Origin: Salinigranum salinum
GTDB lineage: Archaea > Halobacteriota > Halobacteria > Halobacteriales > Haloferacaceae
Direction of reading: 5' to 3'
Length of the DNA stretch: 64,000 nucleotides
NCBI RefSeq assembly: GCF_009176545.1
Contig: NZ_VTOJ01000002.1
Coordinates: 992,001 to 1,056,000, forward strand
Every line of letters begins with the position of its first letter. The stretch's first letter is position 1. A model generated the notes under the pieces. It was not told the origin of the DNA. It searched no databases and saw only the letters and a program-made list of their open reading frames with translations. This document shows, piece by piece, positions 51,544-60,761 of this stretch. The position numbers and the translations under genes were made by a program.

Positions 51544-52190
51544 GTAAAGTGGATCATTCGGTAGACGGACAGTATCGGATCGACATCGAAAAGCTGGGCG
51601 TGTTGAACCACCTGGGCGTGGTCGGCGCCGGCGGGGTCGAAGCGCGACTCGGGAAGTTGGCCGGCAAGCCGACCGCCGTCGAGTCCGGCGGCGTGAAGAA
51701 CGGCTACGTCGACGAGTCGACGGTCGACCTCGTCTTCCCCGCCGAGCGACGGCTGGGGGTGAGAATGCCGCTCGACGGCGTGCCACGCGGCTGCGTGCTC
51801 GTCCTGTTCACGCCGCCGGGGGCGTCTCGGGCCATCCGGCTGATGCTCGCGGACACCGACGAGGACGTCGACCAGGTGTCGAACGAGATGGCGGTGAGCA
51901 CGCTCGTCGAACTCGGGGGGATCATCGCGAACGGCTTCCTCGACGCGCTGGCGGACACGTTCGACCAGCACATCGCCACCCAGCCGCCAGTCGTCCTGAA
52001 CGACCAGCTCTCGACGGTCGTCGGGAAAGTGGTCGCCGGAGACGAGGGGCAGGGGCTGTATCTCGAGAGTGCGCTCAACATCGCGAGTCACGACATCGAC
52101 GTCACGGTGTACCTGTTTCCGGAGAACGACATCTTCGCCCAGATCCTCGACCGGATCGACATGGGGATGCTCCTCGGCGAGGTCGACTGA
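51540..52190 (+). CDS. cheC: CheC-family protein
   Basis: A 216-residue CheC-like protein (CheY-phosphate phosphatase/adaptor family). The paired phosphatase helices are recognisable at STLVELGGIIANGFLDALAD (about 120-139), with its Glu and Asn in the usual spacing, while the second helix pair after about 155 is less conserved, so catalytic activity is uncertain. In archaea CheC proteins interact with CheD and CheF-like motor proteins. ATG overlaps the cheA stop by four bases and its own stop overlaps the next start (TGATG). Confidence 0.82.
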   Translation: MSKVDHSVDGQYRIDIEKLGVLNHLGVVGAGGVEARLGKLAGKPTAVESGGVKNGYVDESTVDLVFPAERRLGVRMPLDGVPRGCVLVLFTPPGASRAIRLMLADTDEDVDQVSNEMAVSTLVELGGIIANGFLDALADTFDQHIATQPPVVLNDQLSTVVGKVVAGDEGQGLYLESALNIASHDIDVTVYLFPENDIFAQILDRIDMGMLLGEVD

Positions 52191-53488
52191 TGAAGCTGAG
52201 CGTGACCGCGCTGGGAACGTTCTACGAGATGGCTCGCGAGGGCGCCGGGCTGGCGGCGACGCGTCTGAACTCGATCTCCGACATCGACAGCCGCGTGAAG
52301 GTCACCCGCCTGCACTTCACGCGCCGCTCCGAGATCCGCAACGTGCTCGACAGTGGTGGGGAGAAGGTCGGAATCCGCGTCTCCTTGGACGGGGGGCTCG
52401 CCGGAACCTCGATCCTCCTGTTCGACCGCGACAGCGCCAAGTCCGTTGCGGGGATCCTCGTCGACGACGTGGACGAGAAGCTGACCAGCGACCTCGCGAC
52501 CAGCGCCATCGTCGAGGCCTGTAACATCATGAACAGCGGGTTCGTCGACGGCTGGGCCGACGTCCTCGACGCCGAGATCACGGTCTCCGCGCCGGAGTAC
52601 GTCGTCGGCGACGCCGCGGGCGCGTTCGTCGACGACGGCGAGTTCGCCGCCATGCACGACGAGCTGGCGCTGCTGTTCCGGAGCCAGATCGAGACGCAAT
52701 CGGACGAGATCGGCTTCGAGCACTACCTCGTCCCCGAACACGAGTCGTTCGCCCGGCTGTTCGAGACGCAGTCGGACGAGAGCGGCATCGAGTACGAGAA
52801 GCTCGCCGGCTTCGACGAGATGGCCCAGCACGGGTCGACATGCGTCGCGGAGTACCTGACGAAGATGACGGGGATCGAGATGGGCGTCGACATCCGTCGC
52901 ATCAACTTCGTCTCGCTCGACGCCATCCCCGAGACCGTCCCGAACGACCCGCTCGTCAGCGTGGCGTTCAGCTTCGACGGGACACTCGGCGGCTACCTCC
53001 TGTTCCTGTTCGATCCGGAGTCGGCGAACGAACTGGTCGACGCCACCGTCGGCAACGCCCGCGGTGGTGGGCTCGGCCCGTTCGAACAGGACGCGATCAA
53101 GGAGCTGAGCAACGTCATGACCAGCGGGCTCCTCGACGGCTGGGCGAACATGCTCGACGCGACCATCGACCACTCCACCCCCGCGTACTCGCACGACATG
53201 GGAGCGGCCGTCGTCGACCCGCTCATCATCGGCCTGAGCGAGGTGCAGGAGTTCGCGTTCGTCTTCGACACGCGCATTCGCGCCGTCAACACCGAGTTCG
53301 ACGTGGACATCTACGCCATCCCCGACGAGAACGACCTCGAATCCGCACTCGACCAGCTCAACGCGGGCCGGGTCGGTCGGTCGCTGGACGCGGACGTCTA
53401 CGAGCCCGAGTTCAGGGCCAGAGAGATCGACGCGGAGGTGGTCGAAGAGATCGCGGCCGGGGCACTGGAGGAGCTCGACGAGCCATGA
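52190..53488 (+). CDS. Tandem CheC-domain protein
   Basis: A 432-residue protein built of two CheC-like halves. Domain 1 (about 1-190) has SAIVEACNIMNSGFVDGWAD; domain 2 (about 200-400) has AIKELSNVMTSGLLDGWANM, at matching relative positions, each with the E-x-x-N phosphatase core. Such double CheC proteins are known in haloarchaeal che operons. The start ATG shares one base with the cheC stop, and the CheD start overlaps the stop of this gene. An internal duplication is certain; activity is not. Confidence 0.85.
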   Translation: MKLSVTALGTFYEMAREGAGLAATRLNSISDIDSRVKVTRLHFTRRSEIRNVLDSGGEKVGIRVSLDGGLAGTSILLFDRDSAKSVAGILVDDVDEKLTSDLATSAIVEACNIMNSGFVDGWADVLDAEITVSAPEYVVGDAAGAFVDDGEFAAMHDELALLFRSQIETQSDEIGFEHYLVPEHESFARLFETQSDESGIEYEKLAGFDEMAQHGSTCVAEYLTKMTGIEMGVDIRRINFVSLDAIPETVPNDPLVSVAFSFDGTLGGYLLFLFDPESANELVDATVGNARGGGLGPFEQDAIKELSNVMTSGLLDGWANMLDATIDHSTPAYSHDMGAAVVDPLIIGLSEVQEFAFVFDTRIRAVNTEFDVDIYAIPDENDLESALDQLNAGRVGRSLDADVYEPEFRAREIDAEVVEEIAAGALEELDEP

Positions 53489-54003
53489 AGACGTTCGACT
53501 TCGGTTCCGACACCGAAGAGCGGACCCGTGAACGCCGGCTCGTCGGCGTCTCGGGGTACGAGGTCCGGGACGACGGGGAGACGCTCGTCGCCTACGGTCT
53601 CGGCGCGTGTGTCGCCATCGCGCTCTCCGACACCGACGCGGGCGTCGGCGCCCTCGCACACACGCTCTTGCCCCGGCAGGACACGGGGCTCGACGCCTCC
53701 TCGGGCAAGTACGTCGACGCGGCCATCCCGGCGATGCTCCGCGAGATGGTCGAGGCGGGCGCGGGTTACTCGTCGATCGAGGCGCGGCTCGTCGGTGGCG
53801 CGGACATCTTCGAGCTCAAGCCGCTCGGCAGAGGGATCGGCCGGAAGAACGTCGTCGTCGCTCGCGAGGAACTGGCGCGGCTCGACGTGCCGGTCGTGGC
53901 CGAGGCGACCGGCGGGGAACACGGCCGAACCGTCGATTTCGACGTCGCGTCCGGTCGGCTCGAGATCACGACCGCGCACACGGACGAAGTTCGGGTGCTC
54001 TAG
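53485..54003 (+). CDS. cheD: CheD chemoreceptor deamidase
   Basis: A 172-residue CheD. Catalytic Cys42 (GLGACVAI) and His59 (ALAHTLLP) have the 17-residue spacing of the Thermotoga enzyme. It deamidates or modifies receptor glutamines and exchanges with CheC in binding. The ATG overlaps the stop of the double-CheC gene (ATGA). It is the last che gene here. CheB and CheR, which would adjust methylation, are not in this cluster. Confidence 0.93.
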   Translation: MKTFDFGSDTEERTRERRLVGVSGYEVRDDGETLVAYGLGACVAIALSDTDAGVGALAHTLLPRQDTGLDASSGKYVDAAIPAMLREMVEAGAGYSSIEARLVGGADIFELKPLGRGIGRKNVVVAREELARLDVPVVAEATGGEHGRTVDFDVASGRLEITTAHTDEVRVL

Positions 54004-54131
54004 TCGCTCGCTCGGCGGGCGCGTCGCGACGCACGGAACCCCGACGGAGCACGGGGACGCCGGGCACGGCCGAAATCGGTCTCGCCTCGGCCGACGATAC
54101 GTCTATTGCGAACCGTGAACATTCGTCACCT

Positions 54132-55103
54132 ATGAGCACCCGTCCGGACACCACCCCGAACTACCAGCGGCTCCCGGACGACGAGTTCGCCGCCCGCGTC
54201 GACGAGCTGTGGCGCCGCTACGCCGACTGCGACCTGTGTGCGTACGACTGCGGCGTCGATCGCACGGCCGGCGAGACCGGAGCCTGTCGCGTCGACGACA
54301 CCGCTTTCGTCTCCTCGTACTTCGACCACCACGGCGAGGAGGACGTCCTGCGCGGCCACGCGGGCAGCGGGACGATCTTCCTCGCGCACTGTAACATGAC
54401 GTGCGTCTTCTGCCAGAACTTCGAGACCAGTCACGAGGCCCGCGGCGAGCCGGCCACGCCCGCGGAGATCGCCGAGATGGCGCTCGAACTCCAGTCGCGG
54501 GGGTGTCACAACGTCAACTTCGTCTCCCCGACGCACCACTCGCCGCACCTCGTCGAGGCGGTGCGGATCGCTCGCGACCGCGGCCTCGACGTCCCGGTCG
54601 TCTGGAACTGCGGGGGGTACGAACGCGTCGAGATCCTCGAACTCCTCGACGGCGTCGTCGACGTCTACATGCCGGACGTCAAGTGGAGCGACGACGCGGC
54701 GGCGACGAAGTATTCCAAGGCCCCGGGATACTGGTCGAACGTCAAAGGGTCGCTCCAGGAGATGCACCGCCAGGTCGGCGACCTCGCGCTCGACGACACG
54801 GGTCTCGCCACGGGTGGGCTGCTCGTCCGCCACCTCCTCATGCCCGGCCACGTCGACAGCGCGAAGGACGTCCTCTCGTTCGTCGCCGACGAGATCGGTC
54901 GGGAGACGTTCGTGAACGTGATGGCGCAGTACCGGCCGTACTACGAGGCCGCCTCGAACGAGCGCTACGCGGAGATCGATCGGCGGATCACGCGCGAGGA
55001 GTACCGGGCAGTCCTCGACCACGCCCGCGACGTGGGGCTCCGCCGCATCGAGTACGACCCCGCGATGGCGAGCGAACGGGAGAGTCGACTCCCGTGGCGG
55101 TGA
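54132..55103 (+). CDS. PflX-like radical SAM protein
   Basis: A 323-residue radical SAM enzyme related to pyruvate-formate-lyase-activating proteins (PflX group). The CX3CX2C cluster motif is Cys87, Cys91 and Cys94 in CNMTCVFCQN. Four further cysteines (33, 36, 40, 52) in the N-terminal 60 residues could bind a second cluster. GGCHNVNFVSPTHH-like strands of the TIM barrel follow. The substrate is unknown. It is not part of the che operon: a 130-base gap with its own promoter separates them. Confidence 0.85.
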   Translation: MSTRPDTTPNYQRLPDDEFAARVDELWRRYADCDLCAYDCGVDRTAGETGACRVDDTAFVSSYFDHHGEEDVLRGHAGSGTIFLAHCNMTCVFCQNFETSHEARGEPATPAEIAEMALELQSRGCHNVNFVSPTHHSPHLVEAVRIARDRGLDVPVVWNCGGYERVEILELLDGVVDVYMPDVKWSDDAAATKYSKAPGYWSNVKGSLQEMHRQVGDLALDDTGLATGGLLVRHLLMPGHVDSAKDVLSFVADEIGRETFVNVMAQYRPYYEAASNERYAEIDRRITREEYRAVLDHARDVGLRRIEYDPAMASERESRLPWR

Positions 55104-55360
55104 CGGTCGACCGCCGGAGACCCCACGGGTCGGTGTCGGTCGAGCCGTTCGTCCGTCGAGGTGCTGGAGGTCGTCCCCGACCCCGCGGTCGATCCGCGTT
55201 GGTCCGATCCGACGGTGGAGACGGCGACCGAAGCACCTATTTCCCACCGGGCTGACACTCGACCGCGTATGCCCCACACTGGTCCCCTCCGGGAGTTCCA
55301 ACGCTCCCGACAGTCTCGACAGTCCCGCCCATCGATCACCCCGAGCAGGGACACGAGCCG

Positions 55361-56380
55361 ATGACGTGGTACGCAGTCGACGCGATCGACGACGCCCTCG
55401 AGGCGACGCAATCGTTCCTCTGGCCGTTCGACCGCGGCCGGTGGGCACGGCTCGCCGTCGTCGCGTTCTTCCTCGGCGGCATCGGTGGGGCCAACCCGCT
55501 CCAGCTCGGCAGTAGCACGAGCGGGGGGACGGACGCGCCCGCCCCACCCGGTGACCCCGGTCCGTCCGGCCCGCCGGCGCCGTCCGAGGTGCTCTCGTCC
55601 ATCGGCGGCGCGGAGCTGGCGATCGTCGCGGCGATCGTGGTCGTCGTCGCGGCGCTCGCTGTCGGCTTCCTCTTCGTCGGCTCGGTCATGGAGTTCGTCT
55701 TCGTCGACTCTCTCCGGCGGGAGGACGTCACGATCAGGCGCTACTGGCGCGAGCACTGGCGGCGAGGGCTGCGGCTGTTCGGCTTCCGGCTGGTGCTCGG
55801 CATCGCGACGCTCGCCGTCGTCGGCCTCCTGCTCGCCGTCGTCCTCGCGCCGGTCGTCCTCGGGGGGAACATCCTCGGGCTGGGGCTGTTGCTCCTCGTC
55901 GTCCCCCTCCTAGTCCTCCTGTCGGTCGTCGTCGGCCTCGTCAACGGCTTCACGACGATGTTCGTCGTGCCGGTCATGCTCGTGGAGAGTCGCGCCGTCG
56001 TCTCGGCTTGGCGTCGGTTCTGGTCGACCCTCACCGGCGAGTGGAAGCAGTACGCCGTCTACGCGGTGATCGGCTTCGTCCTGCAGCTCGCCGGCGGCAT
56101 CGTCGCCGGGCTCGCCACGCTCGTCGGCGCGCTGGTCGTCGCCATCCCCCTCGGCATCGTCGGGCTCCTCGGCGCCGGCCTCCTCACGGTCGTCCCCGTC
56201 GCCGGCTGGGTAGTGATCGGGATCGCCGTCGTGGTGTTCGGTCTCGCGGTGGTGGTGCTCACGCTGTTCGTCTCCGTGCCGGTCCAGACGTACCTCCGGT
56301 ACTACGCGCTGTTCGTCCTCGGGGACACGAACGACGCGTTCGACGTCATCGCCGACCGTCGCCGCGCGGTCCGGGAGTGA
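55361..56380 (+). CDS. Polytopic membrane protein (DUF7544-like)
   Basis: A 339-residue membrane protein with about six helices and a Gly/Pro-rich external loop (residues about 50-75) near the N-terminus. It begins MTWYAVDAIDDALEATQSFL, typical of a conserved haloarchaeal family that I know only as DUF7544-like. Function unknown. Cytoplasmic Arg-rich loops support the predicted topology. Single gene. Confidence 0.75.
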   Translation: MTWYAVDAIDDALEATQSFLWPFDRGRWARLAVVAFFLGGIGGANPLQLGSSTSGGTDAPAPPGDPGPSGPPAPSEVLSSIGGAELAIVAAIVVVVAALAVGFLFVGSVMEFVFVDSLRREDVTIRRYWREHWRRGLRLFGFRLVLGIATLAVVGLLLAVVLAPVVLGGNILGLGLLLLVVPLLVLLSVVVGLVNGFTTMFVVPVMLVESRAVVSAWRRFWSTLTGEWKQYAVYAVIGFVLQLAGGIVAGLATLVGALVVAIPLGIVGLLGAGLLTVVPVAGWVVIGIAVVVFGLAVVVLTLFVSVPVQTYLRYYALFVLGDTNDAFDVIADRRRAVRE

Positions 56381-56414
56381 CGTCGACCGTCTCCCGCGCC
56401 CGACGCCGCAGAGG

Positions 56415-57473
56415 TCACGACCGGTCGACCGGTTCGACGGCGGCCGCCACCCACAGCGCGCCGACCGTCGGCGGATGCAGTGCTCGGAGGTGGTCGAACC
56501 GATGCGGCTCGACGTCGACATCGCGGTCCTCCTCGGTGAAGTAGCGGAGCGAGTGGACGCGCTCGAGCGGCGTCCAGATGTCGTCGGGGGGCGGGGACGG
56601 CGTGGCGACGCGGACGAACCGCCCCCCGCTGGCGACGACCCGCTCCCACGGGACGCCGTACACCGGATTGTGACCGTGGAGCGGGAGCGCCGGTCGGGAT
56701 TCGCCGACCGCCGGGGTCGTCACCTCGAACGGGTCGATCGGCGGCCCCCACGGGCCTCCGTGCAGGACGAGTTCCTCCCGTGGCCACTCGCTCGGGGAAC
56801 GCGGCGGCTCCAGCCGGAGCGCCTCGAAGAACGCCCGGGCTGGCGCGACACTGTCAGCCGGAGCGGAGCGGAGGAACCCGAACGTGAGCAGTTCCTCGGG
56901 CGGCTCCCTTTCGGCGTCCGGCTCGTACGTGTACTCGAGGTAGAACGGCCCGAGATCGGTCGGCCAGTACAGCGCGGCGACGACGTTCGAGGAGCGAGCG
57001 AACCCCTCCCGCGCCGTGTGCTGACGGTCGACGTAGTCGCGGGCGGCCGCGACGTCGTCGAGGAACGCGGCGGGCGTGTTCGTGTGCGTCTGGACCATGG
57101 TGTCGCCGACGAGGACACCGCCCCGACAGTTCCGCGACGTGTGGGGTCGCGCACGGCCCTCGACGGCCGCGAGCACGTCGTCGGGGTCGACCCAGCCACT
57201 GTGGTCCCAGTGCGCCCCGAGCGACCGTTCGAGCGTCGTGAACGCGGGGTTCGAACGCCCGATCGTGGGCGACTCCGCCTCGGCGAGACAGACGACGACG
57301 CGCCGACCCGTGTTGACGCTCCGGAGCCGTCCCGCGTTCGCGGGCCAGCCACGGTCGCCGGTGACGCCTCCCGCGTGGTCGACGTCGACCCCGTACCGCT
57401 CGTGGGGTGGGGTGGCCCCCTGCCGTGCCCCCGGTGGAATCGTCACGTGTTGCCGGTACGGCTCGCGTGCCAT
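56415..57473 (-). CDS. Hypothetical protein, soluble, 352 residues
   Basis: A long acidic open frame with consistent halophile codon usage but no domain I recognise. Features: a Trp-rich segment GAHWDHSGWVDPDD, an LLTFGFLRSAP segment, and a C-terminal PVYGVPWERVVASGG. The start at 57473 (MAREPYRQHV) is chosen because the next gene on the other strand starts at 57633 and further upstream codons would overlap it. No functional clue from neighbours. Confidence 0.6.
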   Translation of the reverse strand: MAREPYRQHVTIPPGARQGATPPHERYGVDVDHAGGVTGDRGWPANAGRLRSVNTGRRVVVCLAEAESPTIGRSNPAFTTLERSLGAHWDHSGWVDPDDVLAAVEGRARPHTSRNCRGGVLVGDTMVQTHTNTPAAFLDDVAAARDYVDRQHTAREGFARSSNVVAALYWPTDLGPFYLEYTYEPDAEREPPEELLTFGFLRSAPADSVAPARAFFEALRLEPPRSPSEWPREELVLHGGPWGPPIDPFEVTTPAVGESRPALPLHGHNPVYGVPWERVVASGGRFVRVATPSPPPDDIWTPLERVHSLRYFTEEDRDVDVEPHRFDHLRALHPPTVGALWVAAAVEPVDRS

Positions 57474-57632
57474 GCACCGCCGTTGCCGGTGACGGTATAT
57501 AACCTCTCGCGCCCGCGAATCGACCGCCGAAAACGGGGCACCGGCGAGGCCGATCCGGACGGCCGTCGACGGGAGCGACGACGGGGACAACTGTCTTGTC
57601 CGCCGGTCGCGTGGTCACCGGCGAGTCCACCG

Positions 57633-58676
57633 ATGTCACAGTACACGCCCGTCGACTCGCCCGACGAGACGACGATCTTCCCGTACCACGACCTCACGCC
57701 ACCGACGACGCGAGACGTCTACGCGGCCCGGCGGATCGTCTCGCGCGAACTCCCCCGGACGCCGCTGGTCCGGAGCGAACCCCTCTCGGCCGAGCTCGAC
57801 GCCGACGTCTATCTCAAACGCGAGGACACGCTCCCGACGGGGGCGTTCAAAGTCCGCGGCGGCGTCACCCTCGTGTCGGGACTCGACGCCGAGTTCCGCG
57901 AGGCGGGGCTCGTCGCCGCCAGCACGGGTAACCACGGCCAGTCGATCGCTTACGCGGGGCGGGCGTTCGACGTCCCCGTGTCGATCGTCGTCCCGCGGGA
58001 GGCGAACCCGTCGAAGGTGACCGCGATGGAACGGCTGGGCGCGACCGTCGTCCACCACGGTGCGGACTTCGACGAGGCCCGCGAACACGCCGAACGGCTG
58101 GCCACGGAGGAGGGGTATCGGTACGTTCACTCGGCGAACGAACCCCCGCTCGTCGCCGGCGTCGGGACGGCCGGACTCGAGATCGTCGAAGACCTGCCCG
58201 AGATCGACTACCTCTTCTGTCCGGTCGGTGGCGGGTCGGGCGCGTCGGGCTACTGCCTCACGGTCGGCGCGCTCACGGACGCGACCGTCGTCGGCGCACA
58301 GTCGGCGGCGGCACCCGCGATGCACCGCGCGTGGGCCGAGGGAACGCTCGACCCCCACGACCGCATGGAGACGTTCGCCGAGGGCGTCGCGACGCGCGTC
58401 CCGTTCGCGCTGACGACCGAACTGCTCCGCGACCGGCTCGACGAGTTCCGCCTCGTGAGCGAGGACGCCATCAGGCGCGGGGTTCGCGACGTCTTCACCC
58501 GCGAGACGATCGTGATGGAGGGTGCCTGTGCGACCAGCCTCGCGGCGATGCGGCAGCGACCGGAGGAGCTGCGGGGGAAGACGGTGGTCTTCCCCGTGTC
58601 CGGCCGGAACATCGCGCCGGAGACGTTCGACTCGATCCTCGAACGTGCCGAGAACGAGGACGACAGCGACCGGTGA
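57633..58676 (+). CDS. Threonine/serine dehydratase-like PLP enzyme
   Basis: A 347-residue fold-type II pyridoxal-phosphate enzyme. Lys73 in LPTGAFKVRGG binds the cofactor and VGGGSGASG is the phosphate loop. It is shorter than biosynthetic IlvA and lacks an ACT regulatory domain, so it resembles catabolic threonine ammonia-lyase or serine racemase. It would deaminate threonine or serine to a 2-oxoacid. A standard start (57633) follows a promoter-like gap. Confidence 0.87.
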   Translation: MSQYTPVDSPDETTIFPYHDLTPPTTRDVYAARRIVSRELPRTPLVRSEPLSAELDADVYLKREDTLPTGAFKVRGGVTLVSGLDAEFREAGLVAASTGNHGQSIAYAGRAFDVPVSIVVPREANPSKVTAMERLGATVVHHGADFDEAREHAERLATEEGYRYVHSANEPPLVAGVGTAGLEIVEDLPEIDYLFCPVGGGSGASGYCLTVGALTDATVVGAQSAAAPAMHRAWAEGTLDPHDRMETFAEGVATRVPFALTTELLRDRLDEFRLVSEDAIRRGVRDVFTRETIVMEGACATSLAAMRQRPEELRGKTVVFPVSGRNIAPETFDSILERAENEDDSDR

Positions 58677-58758
58677 GGGTGTAGACGACGACCGATGACA
58701 TTTCGCACACACGGGCACGAACGAGGAGACTTTTCAGCGACTGCACGGACGACGATGC

Positions 58759-59952
58759 ATGGAGACGGTCACCGGCGACGAGTCCAGGCAGGAGGTCGAC
58801 AGCCGTCGCTGGTGGACGCTGGCGGTCTTCGCGTTCATCGCGCTCGAAGGGGCCACGCTCCAGCTCCAGGGGGCGATCATCCCCGTGCTCCGCGAGCAGT
58901 TCGGCACGCCGGAGTGGCAGCTGGGACTGGTCGCACCCGCCGGAACGATCGGATTCCTCCTCTTCGTGGCCGTCGTCGGCGTGGTCGCCGGCCGACTCGA
59001 CACGCGACGGCTCCTGCTGGTCGGCATCGTCGGGACCGGCCTCGGCGTCTTCGTCATGGGGCTCGTTCCCTCGTTCGGGTTCTTCCTGGCCGCGCTGGTC
59101 GTCCGGGGAGCGTTCGCCGGCATCGGCCGCGGGAGCGACCGCCCCCTGTTGAGCCACCTCTACCCCCACCGACGCGGTCGGCTGTTCGGCTACTACGACA
59201 TGATGTGGGCCGTCGGGGCGACGCTCGGTCCGCTCGGTGTCGCCGCCGCGCTCCACCTCGGGGACTGGCGGCTCGCGTACTACGCGCTCGGCGTGTCGTT
59301 CGTCCCGGTCGCCGCGCTCGTCTGGTACCTTCCGAGCCCGTCCGTCGAGGGGGGTGACGACCCACTGACGCTTTCGGAGGTGCGCCGCGTCGGGCGGAGC
59401 CCGCCAGTGCAGGTGATGGCCGCCGGCATCCTCTTCGCCACCGGAATCGAGGGAGGGCTGTTCACCTGGCTGACGACGTACGTCGAGGGACGGGTCGCGC
59501 CGTCGCTGGTGCCGCTGTCGTTGAGCGTGCTGCTGGGTGCGTACGTCCCCGGCCGGTTCGTCGCCGGCTCGCTCTCCGAGCGGTTCGGCTACGTCCCGCT
59601 GGCGTTCGGTCTCGGGGCGCTCTGCACGGCTGCGGGCGCGTACACCTTCCTCTTCGCCTCGGGACGTTCGCTCCTGATCGGCGTGTTCGGGATCGGGCTC
59701 ACGCTGTCGGGGCTGTACCCGACGCTGCTCGCGTACGCGACGGGGGCCGCACCGGAACACAGCGCACCGATCAACGCGCTCGCGCTGGTCCTCTCCTCGT
59801 GTGGCATCGCCGGCGTCCCCGCCGTGATGGGCTTCGTCATCGACGACGCCGGGGTCGCTCCGGCGATGCGACTCCTGTTCGTCCCGCTCTGTGGGCTGCT
59901 CCTCGTCACCGCCGTGGCCTGGGTTCGCGTGGGCCGGTCCGCTGACGCGTGA
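58759..59952 (+). CDS. Major facilitator superfamily transporter
   Basis: A 397-residue permease with 12 predicted helices. The A-loop between helices 2 and 3 reads GRLDTRRLL and the later loop GRFVAGSLSERFGY is the MFS repeat. The N-terminus has the ligand-facing QLQGAIIPVLREQFG segment typical of NarK/MFS families. Substrate unknown. It stands alone. Confidence 0.87.
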   Translation: METVTGDESRQEVDSRRWWTLAVFAFIALEGATLQLQGAIIPVLREQFGTPEWQLGLVAPAGTIGFLLFVAVVGVVAGRLDTRRLLLVGIVGTGLGVFVMGLVPSFGFFLAALVVRGAFAGIGRGSDRPLLSHLYPHRRGRLFGYYDMMWAVGATLGPLGVAAALHLGDWRLAYYALGVSFVPVAALVWYLPSPSVEGGDDPLTLSEVRRVGRSPPVQVMAAGILFATGIEGGLFTWLTTYVEGRVAPSLVPLSLSVLLGAYVPGRFVAGSLSERFGYVPLAFGLGALCTAAGAYTFLFASGRSLLIGVFGIGLTLSGLYPTLLAYATGAAPEHSAPINALALVLSSCGIAGVPAVMGFVIDDAGVAPAMRLLFVPLCGLLLVTAVAWVRVGRSADA

Positions 59953-60020
59953 CGGCGATGCCGAGGGGACCGCGACAGCCGTGTGTACCCGTTTTTGTCG
60001 GTCGGGGCGAAACGTCCGGT

Positions 60021-60551
60021 ATGAACGCGAACGGGGCCACCTACTGCCCCACGTGTGGAGCCGAACTCGTCGCGCGCCGGATCGAGGGCCGCGACCGGCG
60101 CTACTGTCCCGCGTGCGAGCGGCCGTGGTACCGAAACCCCAAGCCCTGCGCCGGCACGCTCGTCGTCGACGGATCGTCCGTCCTCCTGGTCCAGCGGACG
60201 CAGCCGCCGGCGGTCGGCTCCTGGAGCGTACCCGCGGGGTATCTCGAACACGACGAACCACCCCACGAAGCGGCCGCGCGCGAACTCGAAGAGGAGACTG
60301 GGCTGGTGGTCGATCCCGCGGCGATCGACCTCTTCGACACCGCGTTCGTCGGCCACGACGACGGGACGCACGTGCTCGTGATCCTCTACGCCGTGGGCCG
60401 TGCAGCGACCGAGGGAACACCACAGGCCGGGTCGGACGCCGACGGCGCGTCGTTCTGGGCGTCCGACGCGCTCACCGCCGAGGCACCGCTCGAACCGGGC
60501 TACCGGGAGTTGCTCCAGCGCGTGATCGAACGATACGGAGACGCTGGCTGA
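60021..60551 (+). CDS. NUDIX hydrolase with zinc ribbon (NudC-like)
   Basis: A 176-residue hydrolase. An N-terminal ribbon with CPTC (about 9-12) and CPAC (about 29-32) precedes the NUDIX domain; the NUDIX box is GYLEHDEPPHEAAARELEEE (about 73-92) continuing TGLV. Zinc-ribbon NUDIX enzymes usually hydrolyse NADH or nucleotide sugars. The start (ATG 60021) is directly before the ribbon. Confidence 0.9.
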   Translation: MNANGATYCPTCGAELVARRIEGRDRRYCPACERPWYRNPKPCAGTLVVDGSSVLLVQRTQPPAVGSWSVPAGYLEHDEPPHEAAARELEEETGLVVDPAAIDLFDTAFVGHDDGTHVLVILYAVGRAATEGTPQAGSDADGASFWASDALTAEAPLEPGYRELLQRVIERYGDAG

Positions 60552-60761
60552 GGCCGGAACGCGGGCTCGCGGCGCTCAGCCTGGTGTCGTTCTGTTGTTC
60601 GGTCGCCGTCGTCGAGCTGCGACACGAGAGTGCGCGAGCGTCTACCGACGGGAGAGACGTGAACGGATTCGTGGGAAGCCGTCGGTGAACGCACGAGCAG
60701 GTTCTCAGTGCTGAGATTTTTCGAGGCAGATTTAGATACCGGATAGTGGAAAATTCGCCTC

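Noticed and set aside
49990-51786. 598-codon minus-strand frame
   Set aside because: Antisense to cheA and cheC; no domain resemblance.
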